Source of the DNA: Acidimicrobiales bacterium
Lineage (GTDB): Bacteria > Actinomycetota > Acidimicrobiia > Acidimicrobiales > RAAP-2
Reading direction: 5' to 3'
NCBI GenBank assembly: GCA_017883105.1
Contig: JADGOF010000032.1
Location: forward strand, 1-12,445
DNA length: 12,445 bases
Below, one piece after another: positions 5,118 to 12,445 of the stretch. The notes under the pieces were generated by a model, which saw only the letters and a program-made list of their open reading frames with translations, was not told the origin of the DNA and made no database searches. The position numbers and the translations under genes were made by a program. Position 1 is the stretch's first letter, and each line of letters opens with the position of its first letter.

Positions 5118-5864
5118 ATGGACAAGCGCGTGGCCCTTCTCACCCAAACAGGCGACTACGCCGGACCGGAGTTGGCCCGGCGTCTGGTCGACGGCCATCA
5201 CCTGGTGCTTCATGCACCGAAGGCCGCCTTGGTCGACGAGCTCCGTCGCCGAGGGGCCGAGGTGGAGGTGGTGGAGGGCGCCGAGGTCGACCTCCGCACC
5301 GCCGAAGGGAACAATTTCCTCGTCGAACGGGCCATCTCCCGGTTCGGGCGGATCGACGCCGTCGCATTGGTCACCGGCATGAGCATCATCACCGGACGCT
5401 TCCTCGAGATCACGCCCGAGCAGTGGGAGCACACCAAGTCCGAAAACCTCGACATGGCCTTCTACGGACTGCAGGCGCTGATCCCCTCGATGGCCTCCCA
5501 GGGGTCGGGCGACATCGTCGTGTTCACCAGTGCCACCGGAGCCCGGCCCGAACCCGGCGTCTCCACCTATTCGTCCACCCGGGCGGGAGCCAACGCCCTG
5601 GTGCGGGCTGTCGGCCTCGAATTCGCCCGCAGCGGCCTGTGCATCAACGCGGTGGGCACCAACTTCATGGACTTTCCGGGGTTTCTTCGGGCCAGCGGGG
5701 CCGACAAGGATGCCGAACGACGGGCGAAGATCGAGGCACAGGTGCCGGCACGGCGTCTGGCCGGCATGGGTGAACTTTCCGAGTTCACCGCCGTCCACCT
5801 CGAGGGCAAGACGCGCTTCCAGACCGGGCAGTTCTTCAGCTACAGCGGCGGTTGGAGCGCGTAG
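5118..5864 (+). CDS. Probable halohydrin (haloalcohol) dehalogenase, SDR-derived
   Basis: Product of 248 residues with an SDR fold: ALLTQTGDYAG at the N-terminus, RFGRIDAVALVTG, and STYSSTRAGANALVRAVGLEFARSGLCINAVG. The SDR motif TGxxxGxG and the lysine of YxxxK are both absent. Instead T9-x4-Y14-x-G16 and S138-x12-Y151-x3-R155 match the two signatures of halohydrin dehalogenases. In that family Ser-Tyr-Arg is the catalytic triad, and a halide pocket replaces the NAD site. Such enzymes convert vicinal haloalcohols to epoxides and open epoxides with azide, cyanide or nitrite without a coenzyme. Start: ATG at 5118, where the fold begins; no strong ribosome binding site is visible. It is monocistronic and convergent with the esterase gene. 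A coenzyme-dependent SDR with an unusual active site is the alternative. Confidence 0.8.
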   Translation: MDKRVALLTQTGDYAGPELARRLVDGHHLVLHAPKAALVDELRRRGAEVEVVEGAEVDLRTAEGNNFLVERAISRFGRIDAVALVTGMSIITGRFLEITPEQWEHTKSENLDMAFYGLQALIPSMASQGSGDIVVFTSATGARPEPGVSTYSSTRAGANALVRAVGLEFARSGLCINAVGTNFMDFPGFLRASGADKDAERRAKIEAQVPARRLAGMGELSEFTAVHLEGKTRFQTGQFFSYSGGWSA

Positions 5865-5917
5865 CGCACGCGGATTCGGGCACACCCGCGGCCGACCCCG
5901 GCACCCGACAGGGGAGG

Positions 5918-7549
5918 TCAGGAAGCTGAGACCACCCGGGGAAGCATCACCGACGCCACCGATTCGAGCTCCTCGTTCCGTGGCTGCTCGACTTCACCCG
6001 TAACGACGTCACGCCCGGGCCACGGACCGAAAACCATGGTGGGACGCCGATCGGCGTCCCAGTTTGACCAGGCCCCACCCCCGGCACCGGCGGCACCGCC
6101 ACTGTTCGTCGACATCCCGCCACCCGCCGGCACCCCGTCCCGGGCGAAGGTGGTCCACGCCTCACGCATGGCCGCCGACAGGGCGAGCGCATCGTCACCC
6201 CCACCGGAGAAGGCCTGCACCCCGGGGTTGTGGACAGTGCCGAAGACGAAGGGGATCTCCAGCGCGTGACACGAACCGAGGACTCCCCCGAAAGCCGGTG
6301 ACTCCCAGGTGAACAGATAGCAGTACGTCCCCACGCCAGGGCCGGCCGCTGCGGCATGGTGATCGGCGAATCGAATGGTCGGGACCCGAAAGACGTACTC
6401 GGTGGCGATCGCCGTCCACAGGTCCCGAGGGGCCACCGACTCCCCACGGGCGGCGCGGGCCTCCCTTACCCTGGCGATCAGCTCGCCCACCACCGCCGGA
6501 TCGGGGCTAAGGCGCCGGAGCCAGTGGGCCAACCCGTCCTCGTCCAGCGAGCTCAGCTTAGGATTCCCCACCACGAAGAACGCGGACTCGTCCCGGGTGG
6601 TGCCTATCAACAACGGGACGTCGGCGGCCGAACCCGATGCGACCTCCTCGTCGGGGAACCGGGCCAGCAGGCCACCGTCGACCACCGGCATGAGAAGCAG
6701 TCCGGAATCGTCGTTGTTGGCACTGACCTGTGCGAGCTCGGTGGCGGCACGGACCAGATCCTCGGAGGCCACCCGCTCCAATGACTCCCGTGTGCACGGG
6801 ATGTGCAGGTGGGCGGCCAGCTGCTCGGCCCGGGAGGAAGCCTGGTCCGCCGAGTAGGCATACGGCGGGCCGCTCTCGACGATGGCCCGATGGAAGAGGC
6901 CCCTCGCTGCGGTTACACCGAGCAGGGCCGAGACGCTCATGCCCCCGGCCGATTCACCGAAGAGCGTGATATTCCCCGGGTCGCCCCCGAATCCGGCGAT
7001 GTTGTCACGCACCCACACGAGGGCGGCGATCTGGTCGGCCAATCCCCAGTTTCCGAATCCCGACCATGGCCGGCCGTCCAACCAGATCTGGTCCGGATCG
7101 TCCAGTGCCGGATGGGCCAGGAATCCGAGGAGGCCCAACCGGTAGTTGAGCGTGACCACCACCACGTCGCCCTCGCGGGCCAGCGTCCCGCCCCGGTACA
7201 GGCTTCCCGCCCCTGAACCCGAGACGAAGGACCCGCCGTGCAACCAGACCATTACCGGTCGATGCGCTCCGTCCGCGCCGGGAGTCCAAACGTTGAGGTT
7301 GAGGCAGTCCTCGGCCTGCTGGTCGGGCTCGCCCCCGAGGGAGAGCTCGACCAGACCCGGGGTCTGCGGGGCGACCGGAGCGAACCGATCGCACTCCCTG
7401 ATCCCCGTCCACGGCGTGGGCGGGGCCGGCGGACGCCAACGGCGGTGGCCGGCCGGAGAGGCGGCATAGGGAATACCCGAGAACGACCACACCCCGTGTC
7501 GTTCGACTCCCCGGATCCGCCCGCTCTGGACCTCAACGACTCCGTCCAC
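5918..7549 (-). CDS. Type B carboxylesterase/lipase family protein
   Basis: Product of 543 residues, usual for the family (PnbA-like, alpha/beta-hydrolase). Visible motifs are GIPYAASPAGHRRWRPP near the N-terminus, the EDCLNLNVW signature (80-88), and the oxyanion-hole HGGSF (104-108). The nucleophile elbow is GESAGG with Ser200, the acid is Glu321 in TTRDESAF, and His428 lies in GSCHALEIPFVFG. All three catalytic residues are present. There is no signal peptide, so a cytoplasmic carboxylic-ester hydrolase is likely; the substrate is unknown. A Gly/Ser/Ala-rich insertion lies at about 475-492. Start: GTG at 7547-7549 with GGAGG eight bases upstream. It converges on the dehalogenase-like gene (53 bases apart) and diverges from the NlpC/P60 gene. 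Confidence 0.94.
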   Translation of the reverse strand: MDGVVEVQSGRIRGVERHGVWSFSGIPYAASPAGHRRWRPPAPPTPWTGIRECDRFAPVAPQTPGLVELSLGGEPDQQAEDCLNLNVWTPGADGAHRPVMVWLHGGSFVSGSGAGSLYRGGTLAREGDVVVVTLNYRLGLLGFLAHPALDDPDQIWLDGRPWSGFGNWGLADQIAALVWVRDNIAGFGGDPGNITLFGESAGGMSVSALLGVTAARGLFHRAIVESGPPYAYSADQASSRAEQLAAHLHIPCTRESLERVASEDLVRAATELAQVSANNDDSGLLLMPVVDGGLLARFPDEEVASGSAADVPLLIGTTRDESAFFVVGNPKLSSLDEDGLAHWLRRLSPDPAVVGELIARVREARAARGESVAPRDLWTAIATEYVFRVPTIRFADHHAAAAGPGVGTYCYLFTWESPAFGGVLGSCHALEIPFVFGTVHNPGVQAFSGGGDDALALSAAMREAWTTFARDGVPAGGGMSTNSGGAAGAGGGAWSNWDADRRPTMVFGPWPGRDVVTGEVEQPRNEELESVASVMLPRVVSAS

Positions 7550-7772
7550 AATTGCAGCCTCCAGTTCGGCGGCGAAGCTGCCGATACAGGAGGCAACTTA
7601 CACATCTCGACCCTCTCCCCGACCAGTCGACCGACCCAAGGCCCATGAGAACCGAAACCCCGACCGAAAAGTTCGCCATCGATGTGCTTCCATGGCACCG
7701 AGACATCGCATCGACCGACACCGGCCACTCTCGACTTGGGATGAACAGCAGGAACATGACAGGGTGGCCAAC

Positions 7773-9155
7773 GTGAGAATTGGGCAGGTCACCCACGGCC
7801 ATCCGTCGCGCCGGCGCACGCCTTGTGCCGTCCGCACCCGCCACGCCGTGGTCAGCGTGGCCGTGGCCTGCTCGATGGGTGCCTTGTCCCTGACCCTCGG
7901 GACCGGAACCGCCGGGGCAACTGCAACTGGATCAGCCAAGTCATCGACCACCACGGGACCGTCCGGTTCGCACGGGTCGACGTCGACCACCGCCCCTGGC
8001 AGTGCGTCGCAGTCTCAGATCGATGCCACCGAGGCCCAGGTGGCCGCCATCGGGGCCCAGATCTCTCAGCAGCAGAAGACGCTCGACCAGGCCGATGAGC
8101 AGTACAACCAGGCCGTGGTCAACCTCACGGCCACCAGAGGTGCGCTGCAGGCCACCGCCGCCTCCATCAATGCGGCCAGAGCCAAGCTGGTCACCGACCG
8201 GTCCCACCTTCGGGACGCCGCCATCCAGTCCTACATCAGTGCCACCTCGGCTGAGGCCGTGGCCCAGATCTTCGCCCCTCCGTCCAGCGCGTCGCAGACC
8301 CAGTACCTCTACGAAAAGCTGGGCGCCGGCAACGTGGCCGCCGAAGTGGCCAAGGTGAAGGCCGGTCAGCACCAACTCACCGCCACCCAGTCCAAGCTGC
8401 TGGCCGAGCAGAAGGCCGAGAACGCGCAACTGGACGCCGAGAACCAGACCCGACAGGCCGCATCGGCGGCCAGCGCCCTGTCCGAGGCGACCCTCGCCCA
8501 GGTCAAAGGGGCCTTGGCCCAGCAGATCGCGCAACAGGCTGCCGCCCAGGCCGCGGCTGCGGCCCTGACCGCGGCCTCCGCCACCACTCCCGCCGCCAAG
8601 CATGCCGCCGCGGCCCAGGCGTCGCAGGCGGCCCAGGTGGCGAGCACCGTCAGTGGGGGGAGCGCAGCCGCCGCCAGTGCCACCACCGCGGCCAATCAGG
8701 CCGCGGGATCGTCCACCGGTGGGAGCTCCTCCGGTGGCGGGTCTATCACCGCCGGCCACAGTCCCCAGGCCGCCGGACTGGCCGCCGTCCACGGGGCCAT
8801 GAAGTACCTGGGGGTGCCCTACCTCTGGGGCGGGGCCAGCTCCGCCGGGGTGGACTGCTCCGGTCTGACCATGCTGGCCTGGGCGCGAGCCGGCGTCTCC
8901 CTGCTGCACTCGGCCGCCGACCAGTACGCGGAGTCAAAGCACGTCAGCCTCTCGGACCTCGAGCCCGGTGACCTCCTCTTCTACGACCTCGACGGCACAG
9001 GCATCGACCACGTCGTCATGTATGTCGGGCCCACCCTCGACGGACAGGCCACGCTGTACGGCTCCAGCACCATCATCCAGGCCGCCCACACCGGAACCGT
9101 GGTCACCTTTAACGCGCTCTGGCAGTTCGGACTGGTCGGCGCGGCCCGTCCGTAG
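7773..9155 (+). CDS. Secreted NlpC/P60 peptidoglycan hydrolase with coiled-coil N-terminus
   Basis: Product of 460 residues. A basic start and hydrophobic segment (about 25-42) ending at TAGATA form an export signal. After a Ser/Thr/Gly linker, residues about 80-255 form coiled coils rich in Gln, Ala and Lys, as in CwlO, PcsB and RipA proteins. An Ala/Ser/Gly-rich low-complexity linker (255-328) leads to the NlpC/P60 domain (about 335-455). Its catalytic Cys362 is in VDCSGL, His413 in IDHVVMYVG, and third polar residue His439 in IIQAAHTG. Such enzymes cut peptide cross-links in peptidoglycan during growth and division, and the coiled coil usually serves regulation. Start: GTG at 7773, eight bases after AGGG; GTG at 7764 and ATG at 7692 are in-frame alternatives. 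Confidence 0.94.
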   Translation: MRIGQVTHGHPSRRRTPCAVRTRHAVVSVAVACSMGALSLTLGTGTAGATATGSAKSSTTTGPSGSHGSTSTTAPGSASQSQIDATEAQVAAIGAQISQQQKTLDQADEQYNQAVVNLTATRGALQATAASINAARAKLVTDRSHLRDAAIQSYISATSAEAVAQIFAPPSSASQTQYLYEKLGAGNVAAEVAKVKAGQHQLTATQSKLLAEQKAENAQLDAENQTRQAASAASALSEATLAQVKGALAQQIAQQAAAQAAAAALTAASATTPAAKHAAAAQASQAAQVASTVSGGSAAAASATTAANQAAGSSTGGSSSGGGSITAGHSPQAAGLAAVHGAMKYLGVPYLWGGASSAGVDCSGLTMLAWARAGVSLLHSAADQYAESKHVSLSDLEPGDLLFYDLDGTGIDHVVMYVGPTLDGQATLYGSSTIIQAAHTGTVVTFNALWQFGLVGAARP

Positions 9156-9255
9156 ACCGGGACCCCGACTCTCGTTCGATCGTCCGTTCGTTCTGCCGGC
9201 CACGACCCGACGCCTGATGACCGGCGCCAGAACCTACAGTCAGTTCTCCAGAATC

Positions 9256-10287
9256 ATGGCCCTGCAGCTCTCCATCATCGTTCCCGCCTTCAACGAGGCC
9301 CCCCGGCTGGCCGATGGCATGCGACGCTTCGAGGCTGCGGTGGACGACGGGGCGGTGGACCTCGCCCGAACCGAACTGCTGGTCATCGATGACGGCAGCA
9401 CCGACAAGACGGCTTCTGTGGCCCGCAAGCTCCTGGCCCCGATCCCCCATCACCGGGTGGTCACCCTTCCGTCGAACCGGGGGAAGGGCGCAGCCGTCCG
9501 CACCGGGGTAACGCTGGCCGCCGGGGAGTACACCGCCTTCATGGACGCCGACATGGCCATCGACCCCCAGGCCGTCCCCCTGCTGGTGGACGGCCTGGAC
9601 ACCAATGATCTGGCCATCGGGTCCCGGGCCCTGACCGACTCGATGGTGGACACCACCTACGCCCTGCGATCTCTCATGGGCAGGCTCTTCAACCGACTGG
9701 TCACCACCGGCACCGGGCTCCACCTCCACGACACCCAGTGCGGCTTCAAGGCCTTCCGCACCCCGGTCGTCCGCCTGCTCTTCCACCTGGTGCGGATCGA
9801 CCGCTTCGCCTTCGACGTAGAGATCCTGGCCCGGGCCAGGCGCCTCGGCCTCGACATCACCGAGGTCCCCGTCCACTGGAGGCACGTACCCGGCAGCACC
9901 ATCCACCCACTGCACGATTCGGTCTCCATGCTCGCCGACGTCTACCGGTCGCGGCTCGGGATGCTGGCCACACCACCGGTCCCTGCTATCGCCGTGCGGG
10001 ACCGGGCCGGTCGGGCGAGCACGGGAGCGATGGTCGAACGGGTCAAGGAGCTACTGGTCACCACCCTCGATGGGATGCGGGCTGCCGTCGTGGCCCACAG
10101 GACATCGGTCGTCGTGCTGCTCCCCTTGGTCGAGCCTCAGGATGTGGCCACGCTCTACTCGGCCCTGCAGGCGGATCTCGAACCGTTGGAGGTGTCCCGG
10201 CGGGCCATGACCGTCGACGCGCTGCGTTCGCTTGGTCCCCTGGCGGGCCGGCTGCAGGCTCCTTCGGTTCCGGGGGGATCGGGCTGA
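9256..10287 (+). CDS. GT2 glycosyltransferase, dolichyl-phosphate-glucosyltransferase-like
   Basis: Product of 343 residues. The GT2 catalytic domain covers about 3-235: IIVPAFNEAPRL, the nucleotide-sugar site VIDDGSTD (D45, D46), NRGKGAAVRTG, and the metal-binding DAD (97-99) in FMDADMAID. CGFKAFRTP (162-170) and FDVEILARARRLGLDITEVPVHWRHVPGS follow, the arrangement of the DPG/DPM synthase group that moves a sugar from a nucleotide to a polyprenyl phosphate. The product is probably a lipid-linked sugar for envelope glycosylation. No membrane helix is evident. Residues about 240-343 form a C-terminal extension unlike the usual short tail. Start: ATG at 9256, where the fold begins; another ATG at 9217 is in frame. 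No Shine-Dalgarno sequence is visible, so the mRNA may be leaderless. It follows the NlpC/P60 gene by 100 bases. Confidence 0.92.
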   Translation: MALQLSIIVPAFNEAPRLADGMRRFEAAVDDGAVDLARTELLVIDDGSTDKTASVARKLLAPIPHHRVVTLPSNRGKGAAVRTGVTLAAGEYTAFMDADMAIDPQAVPLLVDGLDTNDLAIGSRALTDSMVDTTYALRSLMGRLFNRLVTTGTGLHLHDTQCGFKAFRTPVVRLLFHLVRIDRFAFDVEILARARRLGLDITEVPVHWRHVPGSTIHPLHDSVSMLADVYRSRLGMLATPPVPAIAVRDRAGRASTGAMVERVKELLVTTLDGMRAAVVAHRTSVVVLLPLVEPQDVATLYSALQADLEPLEVSRRAMTVDALRSLGPLAGRLQAPSVPGGSG

Positions 10288-10377
10288 CCCAGGGACGTCG
10301 AGTGCTCGGTTGCGGCGATGGACGGACACGGCACCCTCGGTCGGCTCCATCACTCGTTCTCGGCGCGGCGAACGGCG

Positions 10378-11139
10378 TCAGTCCACCAGTGGCCGACGGG
10401 CCGTGGCGATGAGGCCGGTACCTTGGTCCTTCCGGAGGCGCTGGGCCATCGAGAACGGGGCCACGCCGACCGCTACAGCCGCGCCGGCCAGGGCCCGGGG
10501 TTGGAACAGCCGCCCACTGCCCGCCGACCGCTCGGCCATCGAGGTCTCCGCCGTCGTGGACTCGTCCGGGGGATCGCCTCGGTGTTTGGCGATCCGGTTT
10601 CGGGTGGCTTCGAGTACGAAGCCGAGGGGCCATCCGTACAGGACGGTGTGTGCCGCCTCAAACCCGGCCGATACCAACGCCGTCGACAAGGTGGGCGGTG
10701 CGTAGCGTCGGTAGTGGCCCACCAGTCGGTCCATCGGTCCGTACCGGTCGGGCCAGGCGGGAACCGACAAGACCAGCGATCCTCCCGGCCTGACCAGGGA
10801 GCGCCACTGGGTGAGCGCGCCCACGTCGTCGAGCAGGTGCTCGAGCACCTCGAACGCACAGACCACGTCGGACAGGCTCTCCCCTCCCACGGCATCCCAC
10901 GTCCCATTGATCGCCCGGCCACCATGGGCCTCGATCCGGGGCTTGGCGACCGAGTAGGACCTCGGATCGAGCTCGACGCCCACGTATGTGCTGAACGACG
11001 CGATGCGGGCCCCGAACGATCCCTGCCCACAGCCGATCTCCATCACCGAGGCCGGACGGAGATCGACCAGGATCGACCGGACCATGTTCCAGCGGAGTGT
11101 GGCCATCGGGGTGAGCGGACTGTCGAAGGCATCCATCAT
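10378..11139 (-). CDS. SAM-dependent class I methyltransferase
   Basis: Product of 253 residues. Motif I is VMEIGCGQGSFGARIA (33-47), followed by the acidic YVGVELD at the end of strand 2. DVVCAFEVLEHLLDD (91-105) and RPGGSLVLSVPAW (118-129) are the usual later motifs of Methyltransf_11/23 enzymes. The HYRRYAP segment (142-148) is common in actinobacterial methyltransferases acting on envelope lipids or sugars. A hydrophobic helix at about 215-230 may touch the membrane. The substrate cannot be told. I chose the ATG at 11137-11139 (MMDAF) because the protein family begins there. The frame stays open for 72 more codons with a non-family sequence, and no ribosome binding site is clear. It converges on the glycosyltransferase gene and diverges from the acyltransferase gene. 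Confidence 0.87.
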   Translation of the reverse strand: MMDAFDSPLTPMATLRWNMVRSILVDLRPASVMEIGCGQGSFGARIASFSTYVGVELDPRSYSVAKPRIEAHGGRAINGTWDAVGGESLSDVVCAFEVLEHLLDDVGALTQWRSLVRPGGSLVLSVPAWPDRYGPMDRLVGHYRRYAPPTLSTALVSAGFEAAHTVLYGWPLGFVLEATRNRIAKHRGDPPDESTTAETSMAERSAGSGRLFQPRALAGAAVAVGVAPFSMAQRLRKDQGTGLIATARRPLVD

Positions 11140-11179
11140 CTCTGGGTGTCCCAATACCGTCGACGCACGCTGACCTCGG

Positions 11180-11212
11180 CACCACCGCAGGTTCCGACCG
11201 GTTCCTGTGGTG
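11180..11212. repeat. Interrupted inverted repeat between the divergent methyltransferase and acyltransferase genes
   Basis: CACCAC (11180-11185) pairs with GTGGTG (11207-11212), and AGG (11189-11191) with CCT (11204-11206), leaving a three-base bulge and a 12-base loop. The 214-base spacer holds both promoters, so an operator is possible; nothing else stands out in it. Confidence 0.4.
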
Positions 11213-11353
11213 ATTCGGCGATCCCGCGACCCTACCCCACGCCTCACGGCCGCCCCCGGGTCCCGTCGGGGCCACCCGAGCCTTCGCCCTCCCGGGCTCC
11301 CGCTCGCGACCTCGGCTTTCGACCAGAGAGTCACAGCGTCGAGCAGCAGTACC

Positions 11354-12364
11354 ATGCACGATGTGAGCTCGGATCCGTCGGATAGCCCCCAGACCTCACC
11401 TCGGGCCGGCCGTACCGTCGACCACGAGGTGATCGACGCCCACGCCGATCACACGGCACCCGCCCCCTCCGACCCGGTGCTCGACCACGACGTCCACGAT
11501 CAGGACGACAGCCCGGGGGCGTCGGTCGCCATGCTGCCGGTTGCGCCCCCTCGTGGTCGGGGTGACCACCCGCAGGACCCCCGGCGCTCCGATGTCGACG
11601 AGTGGGGCCGATCGGAGCACATGCGCTCGATCGTGCGGCGCCTCTACGGCCCGATGTACAAGTACTGGTTTCGGGTGGAGTGGGAAGGACTGGAGAAGAT
11701 CCCGACCCACGGCGGAGCGCTCCTGATCGCCAACCATGCCGGTGCCATCCCCTCTGACGCCCCGGCCATCATGCACGGTATCGAAGAGGAGCTCGGCCGA
11801 CCCGTCTACGGACTGGCCGACTACTTCTTCAGAACCATCCCCGTCGTGGGCACCATGTGGTCTCGGACCGGCGGCGTACCCGCCCACCCCGACAACGCCT
11901 ACCGCCTGCTGCACGACCAGCAGCAGCTGGCCCTGGTGTTCCCAGAGGGCACGAAGGCCACGTCCAAGACGTACTCGGACCGCTACCGCCTCCGCCGGTT
12001 CGGGCGCGGTGGCTTCGTGGAGATCGCCATGAAGGCCGGCGTGCCGATCATCCCCATCGCCGTGGTCGGGGCCGAGGAGTCGATGCCCATCCTCTTCCGG
12101 ATCGGTGGGGTGGCCAAGGCCCTCAAACTTCCCTACTTTCCGGTCACCGCCAACTCCCTGCTGATGGGGCCGATCGGGTACGTCACCTACTTTCCGGTGA
12201 AGATCAAGCTGCGGGTCCTCGATCCCATCACCTTCGACGTGGAGCCCAGCCTGGAGCGCTACTCGAGGAGCCGGGTCATGGATGAGGCCGAGTCCATCCG
12301 GGGCAAGCTGCAGGACTCCCTGCATGACATGTTGCGCGAGCGCCGCAGCATCTGGTTCGGCTGA
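11354..12364 (+). CDS. Lysophospholipid acyltransferase-like protein (LPLAT/PlsC superfamily)
   Basis: Product of 336 residues. The first 85 residues are rich in Asp, His, Pro and Ser and look disordered. The acyltransferase domain (about 95-300) carries LLIANHAGAIPSDAPAI with catalytic His128 and Asp135, the H-x6-D spacing of the MGAT-like branch rather than H-x4-D. VFPEGTKATSK (195-205) binds the acceptor phosphate or glycerol backbone. VPIIPIAVVGAEESMP follows, as in this family. It should transfer a fatty acyl group to a lipid at the inner membrane. It resembles Mycobacterium Rv0502, and like that gene it adjoins an epimerase gene. Start: ATG at 11354, with no clear ribosome binding site; the frame is open upstream to 11207. 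Confidence 0.87.
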   Translation: MHDVSSDPSDSPQTSPRAGRTVDHEVIDAHADHTAPAPSDPVLDHDVHDQDDSPGASVAMLPVAPPRGRGDHPQDPRRSDVDEWGRSEHMRSIVRRLYGPMYKYWFRVEWEGLEKIPTHGGALLIANHAGAIPSDAPAIMHGIEEELGRPVYGLADYFFRTIPVVGTMWSRTGGVPAHPDNAYRLLHDQQQLALVFPEGTKATSKTYSDRYRLRRFGRGGFVEIAMKAGVPIIPIAVVGAEESMPILFRIGGVAKALKLPYFPVTANSLLMGPIGYVTYFPVKIKLRVLDPITFDVEPSLERYSRSRVMDEAESIRGKLQDSLHDMLRERRSIWFG

Positions 12365-12368
12365 TCCG

Positions 12369-12445
12369 ATGGGGAGACGCGTCCTGATCACCGGCCTCGA
12401 CACCTTTTGGGGCGGGCGCATGGCCCAGGCCCTCGAGGCCGAGCC
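12369..12445 (+). CDS. NAD-dependent epimerase/dehydratase (SDR), N-terminal part only
   Basis: Starts four bases after the acyltransferase stop and runs off the window after 25 codons. The product begins with MGRRVLITGLDTFWGGRMAQ; TG-x-x-x-x-x-GG is the dinucleotide-binding loop of the extended SDR (epimerase) family. The same acyltransferase/epimerase pairing exists in Mycobacterium as Rv0502/Rv0501 (the latter annotated galE2), which supports the assignment and suggests co-transcription. The substrate is unknown, and the rest of the gene is not visible. Confidence 0.8.
   Translation, partial: MGRRVLITGLDTFWGGRMAQALEAE

Noticed and set aside
4935..5885. 316-codon minus-strand open frame
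   Set aside because: It overlaps the dehalogenase-like gene and the tRNA and shows no recognisable motif; the plus-strand gene explains the coding signal.
5865..5917. Bidirectional terminator between the convergent dehalogenase-like and esterase genes
   Set aside because: Only a 4-bp stem (CGGG-CACA-CCCG) and a loose 5-bp dyad are present; too weak to call.
7550..7772. Possible riboswitch (for example ydaO, c-di-AMP) before the NlpC/P60 gene
   Set aside because: Actinobacterial cell-wall hydrolase genes often have one, but I could not find the conserved core segments in this spacer.
7941..8909. Long minus-strand Gly-rich open frame
   Set aside because: It is antisense to the coiled-coil and linker part of the NlpC/P60 gene; the Gly-rich text is what the reverse strand of Ala/Gln codons gives.

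Overview
The window is high-GC DNA (most third codon positions are G or C) from what looks like an actinomycetote. The protein types point to that phylum, possibly the class Acidimicrobiia: a DUF3105 protein, an RHH-type MazE/MazF pair, a CwlO/RipA-like NlpC/P60 hydrolase, a dolichol-phosphate-glucosyltransferase-like enzyme, and an acyltransferase followed by an epimerase as in Mycobacterium Rv0502/Rv0501. The class-level placement is inference.

Left part (1-4800) reads as accessory DNA. It begins with the last codons of an ISAzo13-family transposase, which runs directly into the 3' remnant of an unidentified gene. A minus-strand mazE-mazF toxin-antitoxin pair follows, with an inverted repeat at its promoter. 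Next is a small ABM/Dabb-type protein. A three-gene envelope cassette comes after it: a membrane-anchored DUF3105 protein, a one-pass SHOCT protein and a membrane-anchored cupredoxin with a full His-Cys-His-Met type 1 copper site, the last two translationally coupled. About 420 bases without a recognisable gene follow. Then come a minus-strand membrane protein containing an in-frame 9-bp tandem repeat, an intergenic region rich in inverted repeats, and a small double-CxxC protein.

A minus-strand tRNA gene sits at 4871-4944. It has a class I shape (5-nt variable loop) but a UAA (Leu) anticodon. The terminal bases of its 3' end are repeated immediately downstream of it.

Right part (5100-12445) is denser and looks chromosomal. 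The SDR-fold protein at 5118-5864 lacks the normal SDR coenzyme motif and the YxxxK lysine. Instead it carries both published signature motifs of halohydrin dehalogenases (T-x4-F/Y-x-G and S-x12-Y-x3-R). It converges on a type B carboxylesterase. Then follow an NlpC/P60 peptidoglycan hydrolase, a GT2 glycosyltransferase with an unexplained C-terminal extension, a convergent class I methyltransferase, and a divergent lysophospholipid acyltransferase-like gene that leads within four bases into an NAD-dependent epimerase cut by the window edge. The last five genes plausibly serve the cell envelope.

Most notable points: the probable halohydrin dehalogenase, the unusual tRNA and its 3'-end duplication, the copper-type envelope cassette, and the structured spacer at 4236-4511.
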